Positions 17,737-25,919 of a DNA stretch of 34,580 nucleotides are shown piece by piece. Location: positions 1 to 34,580 of the forward strand of contig CALALV010000121.1 of assembly GCA_937925605.1 (NCBI GenBank), in the 5' to 3' direction. The notes under the pieces are model-generated. The model made no database searches. It was not told the DNA's origin and saw only the letters and a list, made by a program, of their open reading frames with translations. This DNA comes from an uncultured Woeseia sp. GTDB taxonomy: Bacteria > Pseudomonadota > Gammaproteobacteria > Steroidobacterales > Woeseiaceae. A program made the position numbers and the translations under genes. Position 1 is the first letter of the stretch; every line of letters starts with the position of its first letter.

Positions 17737-18852
17737 CTAGTCGGCGGCCTTGGCGTCTGCGTCGCCCGCGTCGTCGGCTGCGGCCTCGCTGCTCGCCTTC
17801 TTCGCCGGCGCCTTACTGGCGCCGGCCTTCTTCGCGGGAGCGGCTTTGGCCGCCTTGTCCGCGCCGGCCTTGGCTGCGTCGTCCGCGCCGGCCTTGGCTG
17901 TGTCGTCCGTGCCGGACTTGGCTGCATCGTCCGCGCCGGCCTTGACCTCGTCGGCGGCCTCCGCGGCCGCGGCCTTCGCCTCGTCGGCGGCTTCCGCTGC
18001 CTTGCCGGCGCCGTCGCCGTCGGCGACCTTCTTCGCCGTCGTCTTCTTCGTCGTGCGTGCGCTCCGCGCCGGGGTCTTGCGCGCCGTCTTCTTCTTGCGC
18101 GTCGCCTTGCGCGGCTTGCCTTCCTCGTCGAGCTCGACGAACTCGTCGTCGCCGAGCGCCACTTCCGGCAGCGAGGCCCGGCCGTCGAGCACGGCATCGG
18201 CCATCAGCGTCGCGTACAGCGCTATCGCGCGCATCGCGTCGTCATTGCCCGGGATCACGTAGTCGACCGGCTCCGGCGAGCAGTTCGTGTCGACGACCGC
18301 GACGACCGGGATGCCGAGCTTGCGCGCCTCGCGCACGGCGATGTCCTCGTGCTCGACGTCGACGACGAACAACGCATCGGGCAGCGAGTTCATGTCCTTG
18401 ATGCCGCCGAGCGACCGCTCGAGTTTCTCGCGCTCGCGCGACAGGTTCAGGATTTCCTTCTTGGTCAGGCCCTCGAACGCGCCCTCCTCGGCCATCTGCT
18501 CGAGCTCTTTCAGGCGCTTGACGGACTGGCGGATGGTCTTGAAGTTGGTGAGCATGCCGCCGAGCCAGCGGTAGCTGACGAAGGGCATCTCGCAGCGCTG
18601 AGCCTGGGTACGGATCGCGTCGCGGCCGGCGCGCTTGGTGCCGACGAACAGGATCTTGCCGCCGTCGGCGACCAGCGCCTTGACGAAGGCATAGGCCTCG
18701 CGAGCCATGGGCAGGCTCTTCTCGAGGTTGATGATGTGGATCTTGTTACGCTCACCGAAGATGAACGGGGCCATCTTCGGGTTCCAGTAACGGGTCTGGT
18801 GACCAAAATGCACGCCAGCCTCTAGCATCTGGCGCATGGTGACGTCTGCCAT
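17737..18852 (-). CDS. rpsB: 30S ribosomal protein S2 with long low-complexity C-terminal tail
   Basis: Residues 1 to about 245 are a complete S2: MADVTMRQMLEAGVHFGHQT, FGERNKIHIINLEKSLPM, the coiled-coil hairpin (about 105-150) and VVDTNCSPEPVDYVIPGNDD. After that comes a tail of about 125 residues that E. coli S2 (241 residues) lacks. It has a Lys/Arg/Thr-rich basic stretch (248-275), then an Ala/Asp/Lys-rich stretch with tandem octapeptides related to AGADDAAK (about 304-335), then KKAGASKAPAKK and an acidic end. The start at 18852 has GGAGA six bases upstream. The frame open upstream to 19977 is not coding. Extended S2 tails occur in some bacteria; the role here is unknown. Confidence 0.96.
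   Translation of the reverse strand: MADVTMRQMLEAGVHFGHQTRYWNPKMAPFIFGERNKIHIINLEKSLPMAREAYAFVKALVADGGKILFVGTKRAGRDAIRTQAQRCEMPFVSYRWLGGMLTNFKTIRQSVKRLKELEQMAEEGAFEGLTKKEILNLSREREKLERSLGGIKDMNSLPDALFVVDVEHEDIAVREARKLGIPVVAVVDTNCSPEPVDYVIPGNDDAMRAIALYATLMADAVLDGRASLPEVALGDDEFVELDEEGKPRKATRKKKTARKTPARSARTTKKTTAKKVADGDGAGKAAEAADEAKAAAAEAADEVKAGADDAAKSGTDDTAKAGADDAAKAGADKAAKAAPAKKAGASKAPAKKASSEAAADDAGDADAKAAD
17861..17947 (-). repeat. 24-bp tandem repeats encoding octapeptide in S2 tail
   Basis: On the plus strand, three full 24-base units start at 17861, 17885 and 17909, each of the form GCGCCGGCCTTGGCTG followed by a variable CGTCGTCC-like end. A partial fourth unit starts at 17933. They encode an octapeptide of the AGADDAAK type on the minus strand. 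Unit differences are single bases (for example GCGCCGGCC against GTGCCGGAC), so copy number could change by slippage without breaking the reading frame. Confidence 0.85.
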
Positions 18853-18886
18853 GAGATTTCTCCGGGTTAGGCCTCCGTACACCCCG

Positions 18887-18923
18887 GCGCGCAACCCCTT
18901 TTTCGGTGGGGCACCCAGCGCGC
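18887..18923 (-). promoter_or_regulatory. Candidate hairpin in rpsB 5' leader (S2 autoregulation site?)
   Basis: The rpsB leader is about 108 nt from the predicted transcription start to ATG 18852. In it, GCGCGC near 18918-18923 can pair with GCGCGC at 18887-18892, and CCCC (18908-18911) with GGGG (18895-18898), enclosing an A-rich loop. In E. coli and relatives the rpsB leader is structured and repressed by S2. The position fits, but the match to the published leader motif was not tested. The remaining 120 bases up to map hold the rpsB promoter; no clear promoter for map was seen. Confidence 0.4.
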
Positions 18924-18966
18924 AGTGTCGGTGTACGTGTGGATTGATTGCCTCTTGGGCGCGCGC

Positions 18967-18995
18967 TTTATACCATACCCGGCTGCGCTCAACAA
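18967..18995 (-). promoter_or_regulatory. Sigma-70 promoter for rpsB-tsf
   Basis: On the minus strand, a -35 box TTGTTG (18990-18995) and a -10 box TATAAA (18967-18972) are separated by exactly 17 bases, with TATGG just before the -10 (partial extended -10). Transcription would start near 18960, about 108 nt before the rpsB ATG. This is the only near-consensus promoter in the divergent rpsB-map gap. Confidence 0.7.
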
Positions 18996-19044
18996 CGCAG
19001 TTTTTCAATAGTTTACGCCGATTACGGCCCCGAGCCCCGGATTT

Positions 19045-19809
19045 ATGACCGTCACACTGAAGACCCCCGAAGAACAGGCAAAAATGCGCACGGCCGGCCG
19101 CCTCGCGGCGGACGTGCTGGACATGATCGGGGAGTACGTGCGCCCCGGCGTCACGACCGGCGAGCTCGACGAGATTTGCCACCGCTACATCACCGAAACC
19201 CAGCAGGCGGTCCCCGCCCCGCTGAATTACCGCGGCTTCCCGAAATCGATCTGCACCTCGGTCAATCACGTGGTCTGCCACGGGATCCCGGGCGACCGGG
19301 TGCTGAAAGCGGGGGACATCGTCAATATCGACGTGACCGTCATCAAGGACGGCTTCCACGGCGACACCAGCCGGATGTTCTTCGTCGGCAAGCCCGGCGT
19401 GCAGGCCGAGCGGTTGTCCGAGGTGGCCCGGGAGGCGATGTGGCGCGGCATCGCCGAGCTCGCGCCCGGCAAGCACCTGGGCGACGTCGGCGCGGCGATC
19501 CAGGAGTTCGTCGAGGCCGAGCGCTTCTCTGTCGTGCGCGAATACTGCGGCCACGGCATCGGCCGCGTGTTCCACGAGGACCCGCAGGTGCTGCACTACG
19601 GGCGGCGCGGCGAGGGGCTGGAGCTCAAGGCCGGCATGACGATGACGGTCGAGCCGATGGTCAATGCCGGCCGCCGGCACGTGCGCCTGCTGCCGGACGG
19701 CTGGACCGTCGTCACCAAGGATCACAAGCTGTCGGCGCAGTGGGAACACACGGTGCTGATCACCGGGGACGGCTACGAGGTCCTGACCCTCGGCGCCGCC
19801 GATCGCTGA
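19045..19809 (+). CDS. map: Methionine aminopeptidase type I
   Basis: Map removes the initiator methionine from new proteins as a dinuclear metal enzyme. The 254 residues carry all metal ligands in family context: the Asp pair in NIDVTVIKDGFHGDTSRMF, His in GHGIGRVFHEDP, Glu in TVEPMVNAG and Glu in WEHTVLIT; the substrate His is in SVNHVVCHGIPG. It starts at ATG 19045 and diverges from rpsB, the classical arrangement. glnD follows 19 bases later on the same strand and is probably co-transcribed. Confidence 0.97.
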   Translation: MTVTLKTPEEQAKMRTAGRLAADVLDMIGEYVRPGVTTGELDEICHRYITETQQAVPAPLNYRGFPKSICTSVNHVVCHGIPGDRVLKAGDIVNIDVTVIKDGFHGDTSRMFFVGKPGVQAERLSEVAREAMWRGIAELAPGKHLGDVGAAIQEFVEAERFSVVREYCGHGIGRVFHEDPQVLHYGRRGEGLELKAGMTMTVEPMVNAGRRHVRLLPDGWTVVTKDHKLSAQWEHTVLITGDGYEVLTLGAADR

Positions 19810-19828
19810 GCGCCGCGGTTCGACGGCG

Positions 19829-22480
19829 ATGAGCGTCCCGCAGCCGGCCGTCGGCGATTTCGGCAAGGACCCGGCGCTCGCTCGGCTGCGCGACAGCCTC
19901 GCGGGCGGCGCCCGCGACGCGCTCGCGGTTGCGGGCCGGGAACTCGAGGAGCGCTTCCGGGCCGGCGAAGACGTCACGCTGCTGGTCCGGCTGCGCGCGG
20001 CGCTGGTCGACGAACTGGTCGGCGCGCTCGCGGCACGCCACGGGCTCAGCGCCGATTTCTCGCTGGTCGCGGTGGGGGGCTATGGCCGCGGCGAGTTGCA
20101 CCCCTGTTCGGACGTCGACGTCATGCTGCTCGGTGCCGAGCGTCCCGACGCCGCCCGCGAGCAACGCATCGCCGCGTTCATCGCCGAGCTCTGGGACGCC
20201 GGTCTCGACCTCGGGCACAGCGTGCGCACCGTCGAACAATGCCGCGAGGAGGCCACGGCCGACATCACGGTCGCGACCACGCTGATGGAGGCGCGCCTGG
20301 TGGCCGGCCCCGAGCCGCTGTTCGCCGCCATGGTGCAAGCCGTCGCGCCGCCCGCGGTCTGGCCGAGCGAGCGTTTCTTCGCGGCCAAGACCGAGGAACA
20401 GCAGGCTCGCCACCACCGCTATGACGACACCGCCTACAAGCTGGAGCCGAACGTCAAGGGCAGTCCCGGCGGCCTGCGGGATATCCAGATGATCGGCTGG
20501 GTCGCGAAGCGCCACTTCGGCGTCGCGACGCTCGACGAACTGGTCGACCACGGCTTCCTGACGCGCGGGCAGCTGGAGCGCTTGCATGACGGCCAGGCGT
20601 TCCTGTGGCGGGTCCGCTTCGGCCTGCACCTGCTGACGGGGCGCCGCGAGGATCGCCTGCTGTTCGACCACCAGACCAACCTGGCGAAACTGCTCGGCTA
20701 CGAGGACGCCGCGTACACGCTCGCGGTCGAGCAGATGATGCAGCGCTACTACCGCACGGTCATGGAACTGTCGCGGTTGAACGAGATGCTGCTGCAGCTG
20801 TTCGAGGAGGCGATCCTGATGGATCCGGACGCCGAGCCGGAACCGCTGAACGCGCGCTTCCAGGTCAAGAACGGTTACCTGCAGACGGCGAACGACCGTG
20901 TGTTCGCGCGCGAACCCTCGGCGCTGCTCGAGCTGTTCCTGCTCCTGCAGCAGAACCCGGAGATCCGCGGCGTCAGCGCGCTGACCGTCGCGCTGATCAA
21001 GCGCCACCTGTACCTGATCGACGAGACCTTTCGCCAGGACCCGCGCAATCACCGGCTGTTCCTGAACATCCTGCGCGCGCCGGAGGGCGTCACGCACGAA
21101 CTCAGGCGCATGAACCTGTACGGCGTGCTCGGCCTGTACATCCCGGCCTTCGGGCGCATCGTCGGCCGCATGCAGTATGACCTGTTTCACGCCTACACCG
21201 TCGACGAGCACACGCTGTTCGTCGTCAGCAACCTGCGGCGCTTCGCGCTGCCGCGCTTCGACCACGAGTTTCCGCACTGCAGCCAGATCATGCAGTCGCT
21301 GGACAAGCCGGAGATCGTCTACCTCGCCGGGCTGTTCCACGACATCGCGAAGGGACGCGGCGGCGACCACTCGGAACTCGGCGCGATCGACGCCCAGGCC
21401 TTCTGCCTGGAACACGGCCTGAGCGACTACGACGCCCGCACGGTCGCCTGGCTGGTGCGACATCACCTGCTGCTGTCGATGACGGCGCAGAAGAAGGACA
21501 TCGGTGATCCAGACGTGATCAACGAGTTCGCGAAGAACGTAGGCGACAAGCTGCGCCTTAACTACCTGTACCTGCTCACCGTCGCCGACGTGCGCGGCAC
21601 GAACCCGAAGCTGTGGAACTCCTGGAAGGCGACGCTGTTCCGCGACCTGTACAACCACGCGGCGCGCGCCCTGCGCAACGGTCTCGAGAACCCGGTTGAG
21701 CACGCCGAACTGATCCACGACAAGCAGGAGACCGCCCGCGCCCAGCTGGAGGGCGACGGCGTCGACGCGCCCGACATCGACCGCCTGTGGGCGCTGATGA
21801 CCGACGACTATTTCCTGCGCTACCGCGGCAGCGAGATCGCCTGGCACACACAGGCGATGCTGGGCGCCGACCTCGAGGATGCCCGCGGCTTCGTCGCCGT
21901 ACGCCACCAGCCGCACGGCGACGGCCTCGAAGCATTGCTGTACACGCCGCGCCGCAAGCGCACGTTCGCGCAAACGACCGCGCGACTGGCCGAGCTCGGC
22001 ATGACGATCGTCGACGCGCGTATCGTCCCGCTCAGGAACGGCTACAGCCTCGACACCTTCGTGTTCCTCGAGCTCGACCAGCGCAACGAGATCGACGCCT
22101 CGCGCATGGCCCGCATCCGTGAATCGCTCGACGAGATCCTCACGACCGAGGACGACGACGCGGCGCCGGTGACGCGGCCCGCGTCGCGGCGCGTGCGCAT
22201 GTTCTCGACCAAGGTGGCCATCCAGTTCGACGAGGACATTGCCAATCGCCGCACGGTCATGGAGATCGTCGCCCCCGACCGACCCGGGCTGCTGAGCACG
22301 ATCGGCCAGGCCTTCATCGAATTCGGCGTCGACATCGACACGGCCAAGGTGCTGACGATCGGCGAGCGCGCCGAGGACGTTTTCTATATCGTTGACGAGG
22401 CCGGCAGGCCGCTGGCTGCGGAACTCTGCGAGCGGTTGCAGAGCCACCTGAGCGAACGCCTGAGCGACGAGCGCCGCTGA
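19829..22480 (+). CDS. glnD: Bifunctional uridylyltransferase/uridylyl-removing enzyme GlnD
   Basis: GlnD senses glutamine and adds or removes UMP on PII proteins (GlnB/GlnK), controlling nitrogen assimilation. The 883 residues show the nucleotidyltransferase motif VAVGGYGRGELHPCSDVDVM, with Gly83/Gly84 and Asp95/Asp97. The GlnD linker domain follows, then an HD domain (LAGLFHDIAKGRGGDHSELG, near residue 500) for UMP removal. Two C-terminal ACT domains bind glutamine (about 700-780 and 805-880; the second contains VAPDRPGLLSTIGQAFIEF). It sits in the common map-glnD-dapD order. No PII gene is in the window. Confidence 0.98.
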   Translation: MSVPQPAVGDFGKDPALARLRDSLAGGARDALAVAGRELEERFRAGEDVTLLVRLRAALVDELVGALAARHGLSADFSLVAVGGYGRGELHPCSDVDVMLLGAERPDAAREQRIAAFIAELWDAGLDLGHSVRTVEQCREEATADITVATTLMEARLVAGPEPLFAAMVQAVAPPAVWPSERFFAAKTEEQQARHHRYDDTAYKLEPNVKGSPGGLRDIQMIGWVAKRHFGVATLDELVDHGFLTRGQLERLHDGQAFLWRVRFGLHLLTGRREDRLLFDHQTNLAKLLGYEDAAYTLAVEQMMQRYYRTVMELSRLNEMLLQLFEEAILMDPDAEPEPLNARFQVKNGYLQTANDRVFAREPSALLELFLLLQQNPEIRGVSALTVALIKRHLYLIDETFRQDPRNHRLFLNILRAPEGVTHELRRMNLYGVLGLYIPAFGRIVGRMQYDLFHAYTVDEHTLFVVSNLRRFALPRFDHEFPHCSQIMQSLDKPEIVYLAGLFHDIAKGRGGDHSELGAIDAQAFCLEHGLSDYDARTVAWLVRHHLLLSMTAQKKDIGDPDVINEFAKNVGDKLRLNYLYLLTVADVRGTNPKLWNSWKATLFRDLYNHAARALRNGLENPVEHAELIHDKQETARAQLEGDGVDAPDIDRLWALMTDDYFLRYRGSEIAWHTQAMLGADLEDARGFVAVRHQPHGDGLEALLYTPRRKRTFAQTTARLAELGMTIVDARIVPLRNGYSLDTFVFLELDQRNEIDASRMARIRESLDEILTTEDDDAAPVTRPASRRVRMFSTKVAIQFDEDIANRRTVMEIVAPDRPGLLSTIGQAFIEFGVDIDTAKVLTIGERAEDVFYIVDEAGRPLAAELCERLQSHLSERLSDERR

Positions 22481-22503
22481 GCGGCCCGGCTGACGGAGCG
22501 ACG

Positions 22504-23337
22504 ATGGATACCGCAGGACTCGAGGAGACGATCAACGCCGCCTGGGAACGGCGCAGCGACGGCGACCTCGCCACGCCCGAGCTTGCGAGCGCCGTCGACG
22601 AGGCGCTCGCGCTGCTCGATACCGGCGAAGCGCGCGTGGCCGAGCCGTCCGACGGCGGCTGGCAGGTCAACGACTGGCTCAAGAAAGCCGTGCTGCTGTC
22701 TTTCCGGCTGCGCGGCAACCGGGTCGTCGACGGCGTCGACACGCGTTACTACGACAAGGTGCCGCAGAAATACGCCGGCCATGACGAGGCCGCCTTCCGC
22801 GCAGCCGGCGTGCGCGTCGTGCCCGACGCGCGCGTGCGCTACGGCGCCTTCGTTGCGCGCGACGTCGTGCTGATGCCGAGCTACGTCAACATCGGCGCTT
22901 TCGTCGACAGCGGCACGCTCGTCGACACCTGGGCGACCGTCGGCAGCTGCGCACAGATCGGCCGCAACGTGCACCTGTCCGGCGGCGTCGGCATCGGCGG
23001 CGTGCTCGAACCCGTGCAGGCGCAGCCGACGATCATCGAGGACGACTGCTTCATCGGCGCGCGCTCCGAGGTCGTCGAGGGCGTCGTCGTCGAACGCGGC
23101 TCGGTCCTGTCGATGGGCGTCTACCTCGGCCAGAGCACGCGCATCTACGATCGCGCGAGCGGCGAGATCAGCTACGGCCGGGTGCCGGCGGGGTCCGTGG
23201 TCGTCCCCGGTAACCTGCCCGCGGCCGACGGCTCCCACTCGCTGTACTGTGCGGTAATAGTGAAGCAGGTAGACGCGAAGACCCGTGCGCGCACCGGGCT
23301 GAACGAACTGCTGCGCGAGGCGCAGAAGGAGGCATGA
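22504..23337 (+). CDS. dapD: 2,3,4,5-tetrahydropyridine-2,6-dicarboxylate N-succinyltransferase
   Basis: DapD succinylates tetrahydrodipicolinate, opening the succinylase branch to diaminopimelate and lysine; dapE later in the window removes the succinyl group. The 277 residues have an N-terminal helical domain, and then a left-handed beta-helix with MPSYVNIGAFVDSGTLVDTW, ATVGSCAQIGRNVHLSGGVG and DDCFIGARSEVVEGVVVE. The ATG at 22504 has GGAG five bases before it. The stop overlaps the next gene (TGATG). Confidence 0.97.
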   Translation: MDTAGLEETINAAWERRSDGDLATPELASAVDEALALLDTGEARVAEPSDGGWQVNDWLKKAVLLSFRLRGNRVVDGVDTRYYDKVPQKYAGHDEAAFRAAGVRVVPDARVRYGAFVARDVVLMPSYVNIGAFVDSGTLVDTWATVGSCAQIGRNVHLSGGVGIGGVLEPVQAQPTIIEDDCFIGARSEVVEGVVVERGSVLSMGVYLGQSTRIYDRASGEISYGRVPAGSVVVPGNLPAADGSHSLYCAVIVKQVDAKTRARTGLNELLREAQKEA

Positions 23338-23684
23338 TGCTCACCGTCTACGGTATCCGCAGCTGCGACACCTGCCGCGCCGCGCGCCGCTGGCTCGACG
23401 AGCACGGCGTGGAACATCGCTTCCACGACCTGCGGATGGACGGGCTCGACCGCGGCACTCTCGAGCGCTGGAGCGAGCGACTCGGCTGGGAAAAACTGCT
23501 GAACCGGCGCAGCCTGACCTGGCGGCGCATCCCGGAAGCCGATCGCGAGGGCCTCGACCGCGAGCGCGCGGTCGCGCTGATGCTGGAAAACCCGACACTC
23601 GTGAAACGGCCGGTGCTGGAGCGCGACGCACTGGTCGCGACGGGTTTCTCGCCGGACGGCTACGCCGAGGTGTTCGGCAGCTGA
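23337..23684 (+). CDS. yffB: ArsC/Spx-family thioredoxin-fold protein (YffB type)
   Basis: A 115-residue ArsC-like protein with the motif YGIRSCDTCRAARRWLDE, where the Cys pair is CxxC, then VEHRFHDLR and the closing TLVKRPVLERDALVATGFSP, as in E. coli YffB. True arsenate reductases and Spx share the fold; the dapD neighbourhood favours YffB, whose substrate is not firmly known (glutathione-dependent reduction has been suggested). The second ATG of an ATGATG, at 23337, is preferred because the AAGGAGG site at 23327-23333 is too close to the first. It overlaps the dapD stop by one base. In many gammaproteobacteria the next gene is dapE; here the pst operon comes between. Confidence 0.88.
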   Translation: MLTVYGIRSCDTCRAARRWLDEHGVEHRFHDLRMDGLDRGTLERWSERLGWEKLLNRRSLTWRRIPEADREGLDRERAVALMLENPTLVKRPVLERDALVATGFSPDGYAEVFGS

Positions 23685-23691
23685 CCCGGTC

Positions 23692-24570
23692 TCAGCCGAA
23701 GCGGCCGGTGATGTAGTCTTCGGTCAGCTTGTGCTGCGGGTTCGTGAAGATCCGGTCGGTCTCGTCGACCTCGACCAGCTTGCCCAGGTGGAAGTAGGCC
23801 ACGCGCTGCGACACTCGCGCCGCCTGCTGCATCGAGTGCGTCACGATGACGATCGAGTAGTTGTTCGACAACTCGTCGATCAGGTCCTCGATGCGCGCCG
23901 TCGCGATCGGATCCAGCGCCGAGCAGGGCTCGTCCATGAGGATCACCTCCGGATTAACGGCGATCGTGCGGGCGATGCAAAGGCGCTGCTGCTGGCCGCC
24001 CGACAGGCCCGTGCCGGGCTCTTCGAGCCGGTCGCGCACTTCTTTCAGCAGGCCCGCCCGGTCCAGGCTCGTGTGCACTATGTCGTCGAGCTCTGCGCGA
24101 TTCGCGGCAAGGCCGTGGATACGCGGGCCGTAGGCGACGTTGTCGTAAATGCTCTTCGGAAAGGGGTTCGGCTTCTGGAACACCATGCCGACCCGCGCGC
24201 GCAGCGCGACCGGGTCCAGCTCGCGGCTGTAGATGTCCTGTCCGTCGAGGCGGATCTGGCCGGTCACGCGCGCCGACTCGATCGAGTCGTTCATCCGGTT
24301 CAGGCAGCGCAGGAACGTCGACTTGCCGCAGCCGGACGGGCCGATCAGCGCGACGACCTCGTTGCGCCCGATGTCGAGCGTGACGTCGCGGATCGCGTGG
24401 ATGTCGCCGTACCAGACGTCGACGCCGCGCGCCGACATGTGCGCGTCCTCGCAGGTCGGCGTGCCGACCGTGCGGTCGCCCGCCTCCGCGATGCGCTCGG
24501 CGCGCGACACGCGCGCCGGCTGTTGGCGCGGCGCTTCGCCGTCCTGCTGATCCGCTGTCGCTTCGTCCAT
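23692..24570 (-). CDS. pstB: Phosphate ABC transporter ATP-binding protein
   Basis: PstB is the ATPase of the high-affinity phosphate importer. It shows Walker A GPSGCGKST, the PstB hallmark VFQKPNPFPKSIYDNVAYGP, the signature LSGGQQQRLCIAR, Walker B VILMDEPCSALDP, the switch His in IVTHSMQQA, and the terminal TEDYITGRFG. The start is set at ATG 24570 (MDEATADQQDG) with GAGAGAAG upstream. ATGs at 24603 and 24639 would add 11 or 23 residues, but that stretch has atypical codons. Even so, about 45 residues precede the ABC domain, more than in E. coli. It is the last gene of pstSCAB and ends 7 bases from yffB, tail to tail. Confidence 0.95.
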   Translation of the reverse strand: MDEATADQQDGEAPRQQPARVSRAERIAEAGDRTVGTPTCEDAHMSARGVDVWYGDIHAIRDVTLDIGRNEVVALIGPSGCGKSTFLRCLNRMNDSIESARVTGQIRLDGQDIYSRELDPVALRARVGMVFQKPNPFPKSIYDNVAYGPRIHGLAANRAELDDIVHTSLDRAGLLKEVRDRLEEPGTGLSGGQQQRLCIARTIAVNPEVILMDEPCSALDPIATARIEDLIDELSNNYSIVIVTHSMQQAARVSQRVAYFHLGKLVEVDETDRIFTNPQHKLTEDYITGRFG

Positions 24571-24641
24571 CCGCTTCTCTCGAATAGCGCGTAGTTCGGT
24601 CATCGACCCGTCGTCCCTTGCCTTGAGCACTGCGGCCATGG

Positions 24642-25919
24642 CTACCAGCGACGCTCCACGCGCCTGCGCATGATAACCGCGGTGAGGTTCATTACCAGAA
24701 GAAAACCGAGCAGGACGAGAATCGCGGCGGAGGTCCGCTCCGCGAAAGCCCGCTCGGGGCTGTCGGCCCAGAGATAGATCTGCACCGGCAGGGCCGTCGC
24801 CGGGTCGGTAAAGCTGCCCGGCACATCCACGATGAAGGCCACCATGCCGATCATCAGCAGCGGCGCGGTCTCGCCCAGTGCGCGGCTCATGCCGATGATG
24901 GCACCGGTCAGCATGCCGGGCAGCGCCAGCGGCAGCACGTGGTGGGTCACGACCTGCATGCGCGAGGCGCCGAGCCCGAGCGCCGCCTCGCGGATCGACG
25001 GCGGCACCGCCTTGATGGCCGCGCGCGAAGCGATGATGATTACGGGCAGCGTCAGCAGCGCCAGCACCAGCCCGCCGACCAGCGGCGCCGAGCGCGGCAG
25101 TGACATCCAGTTGATGAACACGGCCAGCCCGAGCAGGCCGAACACGATCGACGGCACCGCCGCGAGGTTGTTGATATTGACCTCGATCAGGTCCGACCAG
25201 CGATTCTTCGGCGCGAATTCCTCGAGGTAGACCGCCGCAGCGGCACCGATCGGGAACGAGAGCAGGATCGTCACGACCAGCATGTAGAACGAGCCCATCA
25301 GCGCGCCCTTGATGCCGGCAAGCTCCGGCTCGCGCGAGTCGCCGTTCGTGAACAGCGCGGTGTTGAAGCGTTTCTCGAGGCGCCCGTCGGCCTCGAGCGC
25401 ATCGATCCAGGCGAGCTGCCGGTCGGAAACCGGCCGCCCGGATTCGTCGAGATCCCGTTCGATCTTGCCCTTCACCACCATGTCGACGTCGGCCGAGGCA
25501 GGCACCCAGACCCTCTCGCTGGTGCCGATCAGCGACGGGTCGGCGACGACGCGGTCGCGCAGCTGGTAGGCAGCGCCGACGCTGACCAGGCGGGACAGCT
25601 CGCGCCGCTCCCGGCGGTCACGCACGTCCGGAAACCGCTCGCGGATCGAGTTGCGCACGACGGCGTCGAAGTCGGCGAACTGCGGGTCGAACTCGCCGTC
25701 GGGCGCGAGCAGCTCGGCGCTGTACTCGACGTCCAGCGCGACCCGCGTCTGCAGGAAGGCCGACGCGCCCTGCCCGATCAGCGAGGCGAAGAAGACGGCG
25801 AGGAACGCGACGCCGACGAAGGTCGCCGCGAGGCCGCTCGCGCGCAGCAGAACTTCCCGGCGATGCCGGCGGCGCAGGCCCGCCTCGACCTTGGCGCGCG
25901 TGATGCTGACGGAGACCAT
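24642..25919 (-). CDS. pstA: Phosphate ABC transporter permease PstA, enlarged form
   Basis: This is one of the two membrane subunits of the Pst importer. After a first helix (about residues 27-52) comes a soluble insert of about 130 residues (YSAELLAPDGEFDPQFADFD onward), which resembles the DUF3333-type periplasmic domain found in many proteobacterial PstA proteins. The normal permease core follows from GSFYMLVVTILLSFPIGAAA, with the EAALGLGASRMQVVTHHVLP coupling segment that contacts PstB. Length is 425 residues against 296 in E. coli. The ATG at 25919 overlaps the pstC stop by one base (TGATG). It ends in TAG just before pstB. Confidence 0.95.
   Translation of the reverse strand: MVSVSITRAKVEAGLRRRHRREVLLRASGLAATFVGVAFLAVFFASLIGQGASAFLQTRVALDVEYSAELLAPDGEFDPQFADFDAVVRNSIRERFPDVRDRRERRELSRLVSVGAAYQLRDRVVADPSLIGTSERVWVPASADVDMVVKGKIERDLDESGRPVSDRQLAWIDALEADGRLEKRFNTALFTNGDSREPELAGIKGALMGSFYMLVVTILLSFPIGAAAAVYLEEFAPKNRWSDLIEVNINNLAAVPSIVFGLLGLAVFINWMSLPRSAPLVGGLVLALLTLPVIIIASRAAIKAVPPSIREAALGLGASRMQVVTHHVLPLALPGMLTGAIIGMSRALGETAPLLMIGMVAFIVDVPGSFTDPATALPVQIYLWADSPERAFAERTSAAILVLLGFLLVMNLTAVIMRRRVERRW

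Noticed and set aside
18853..19977. N-terminal extension of rpsB running into map
   Set aside because: S2 begins normally at 18852 with a good ribosome binding site and promoter; the extension is antisense to map.
19760..22447. 895-residue open frame opposite glnD
   Set aside because: Same composition effect; the plus strand encodes an intact GlnD with all domains.
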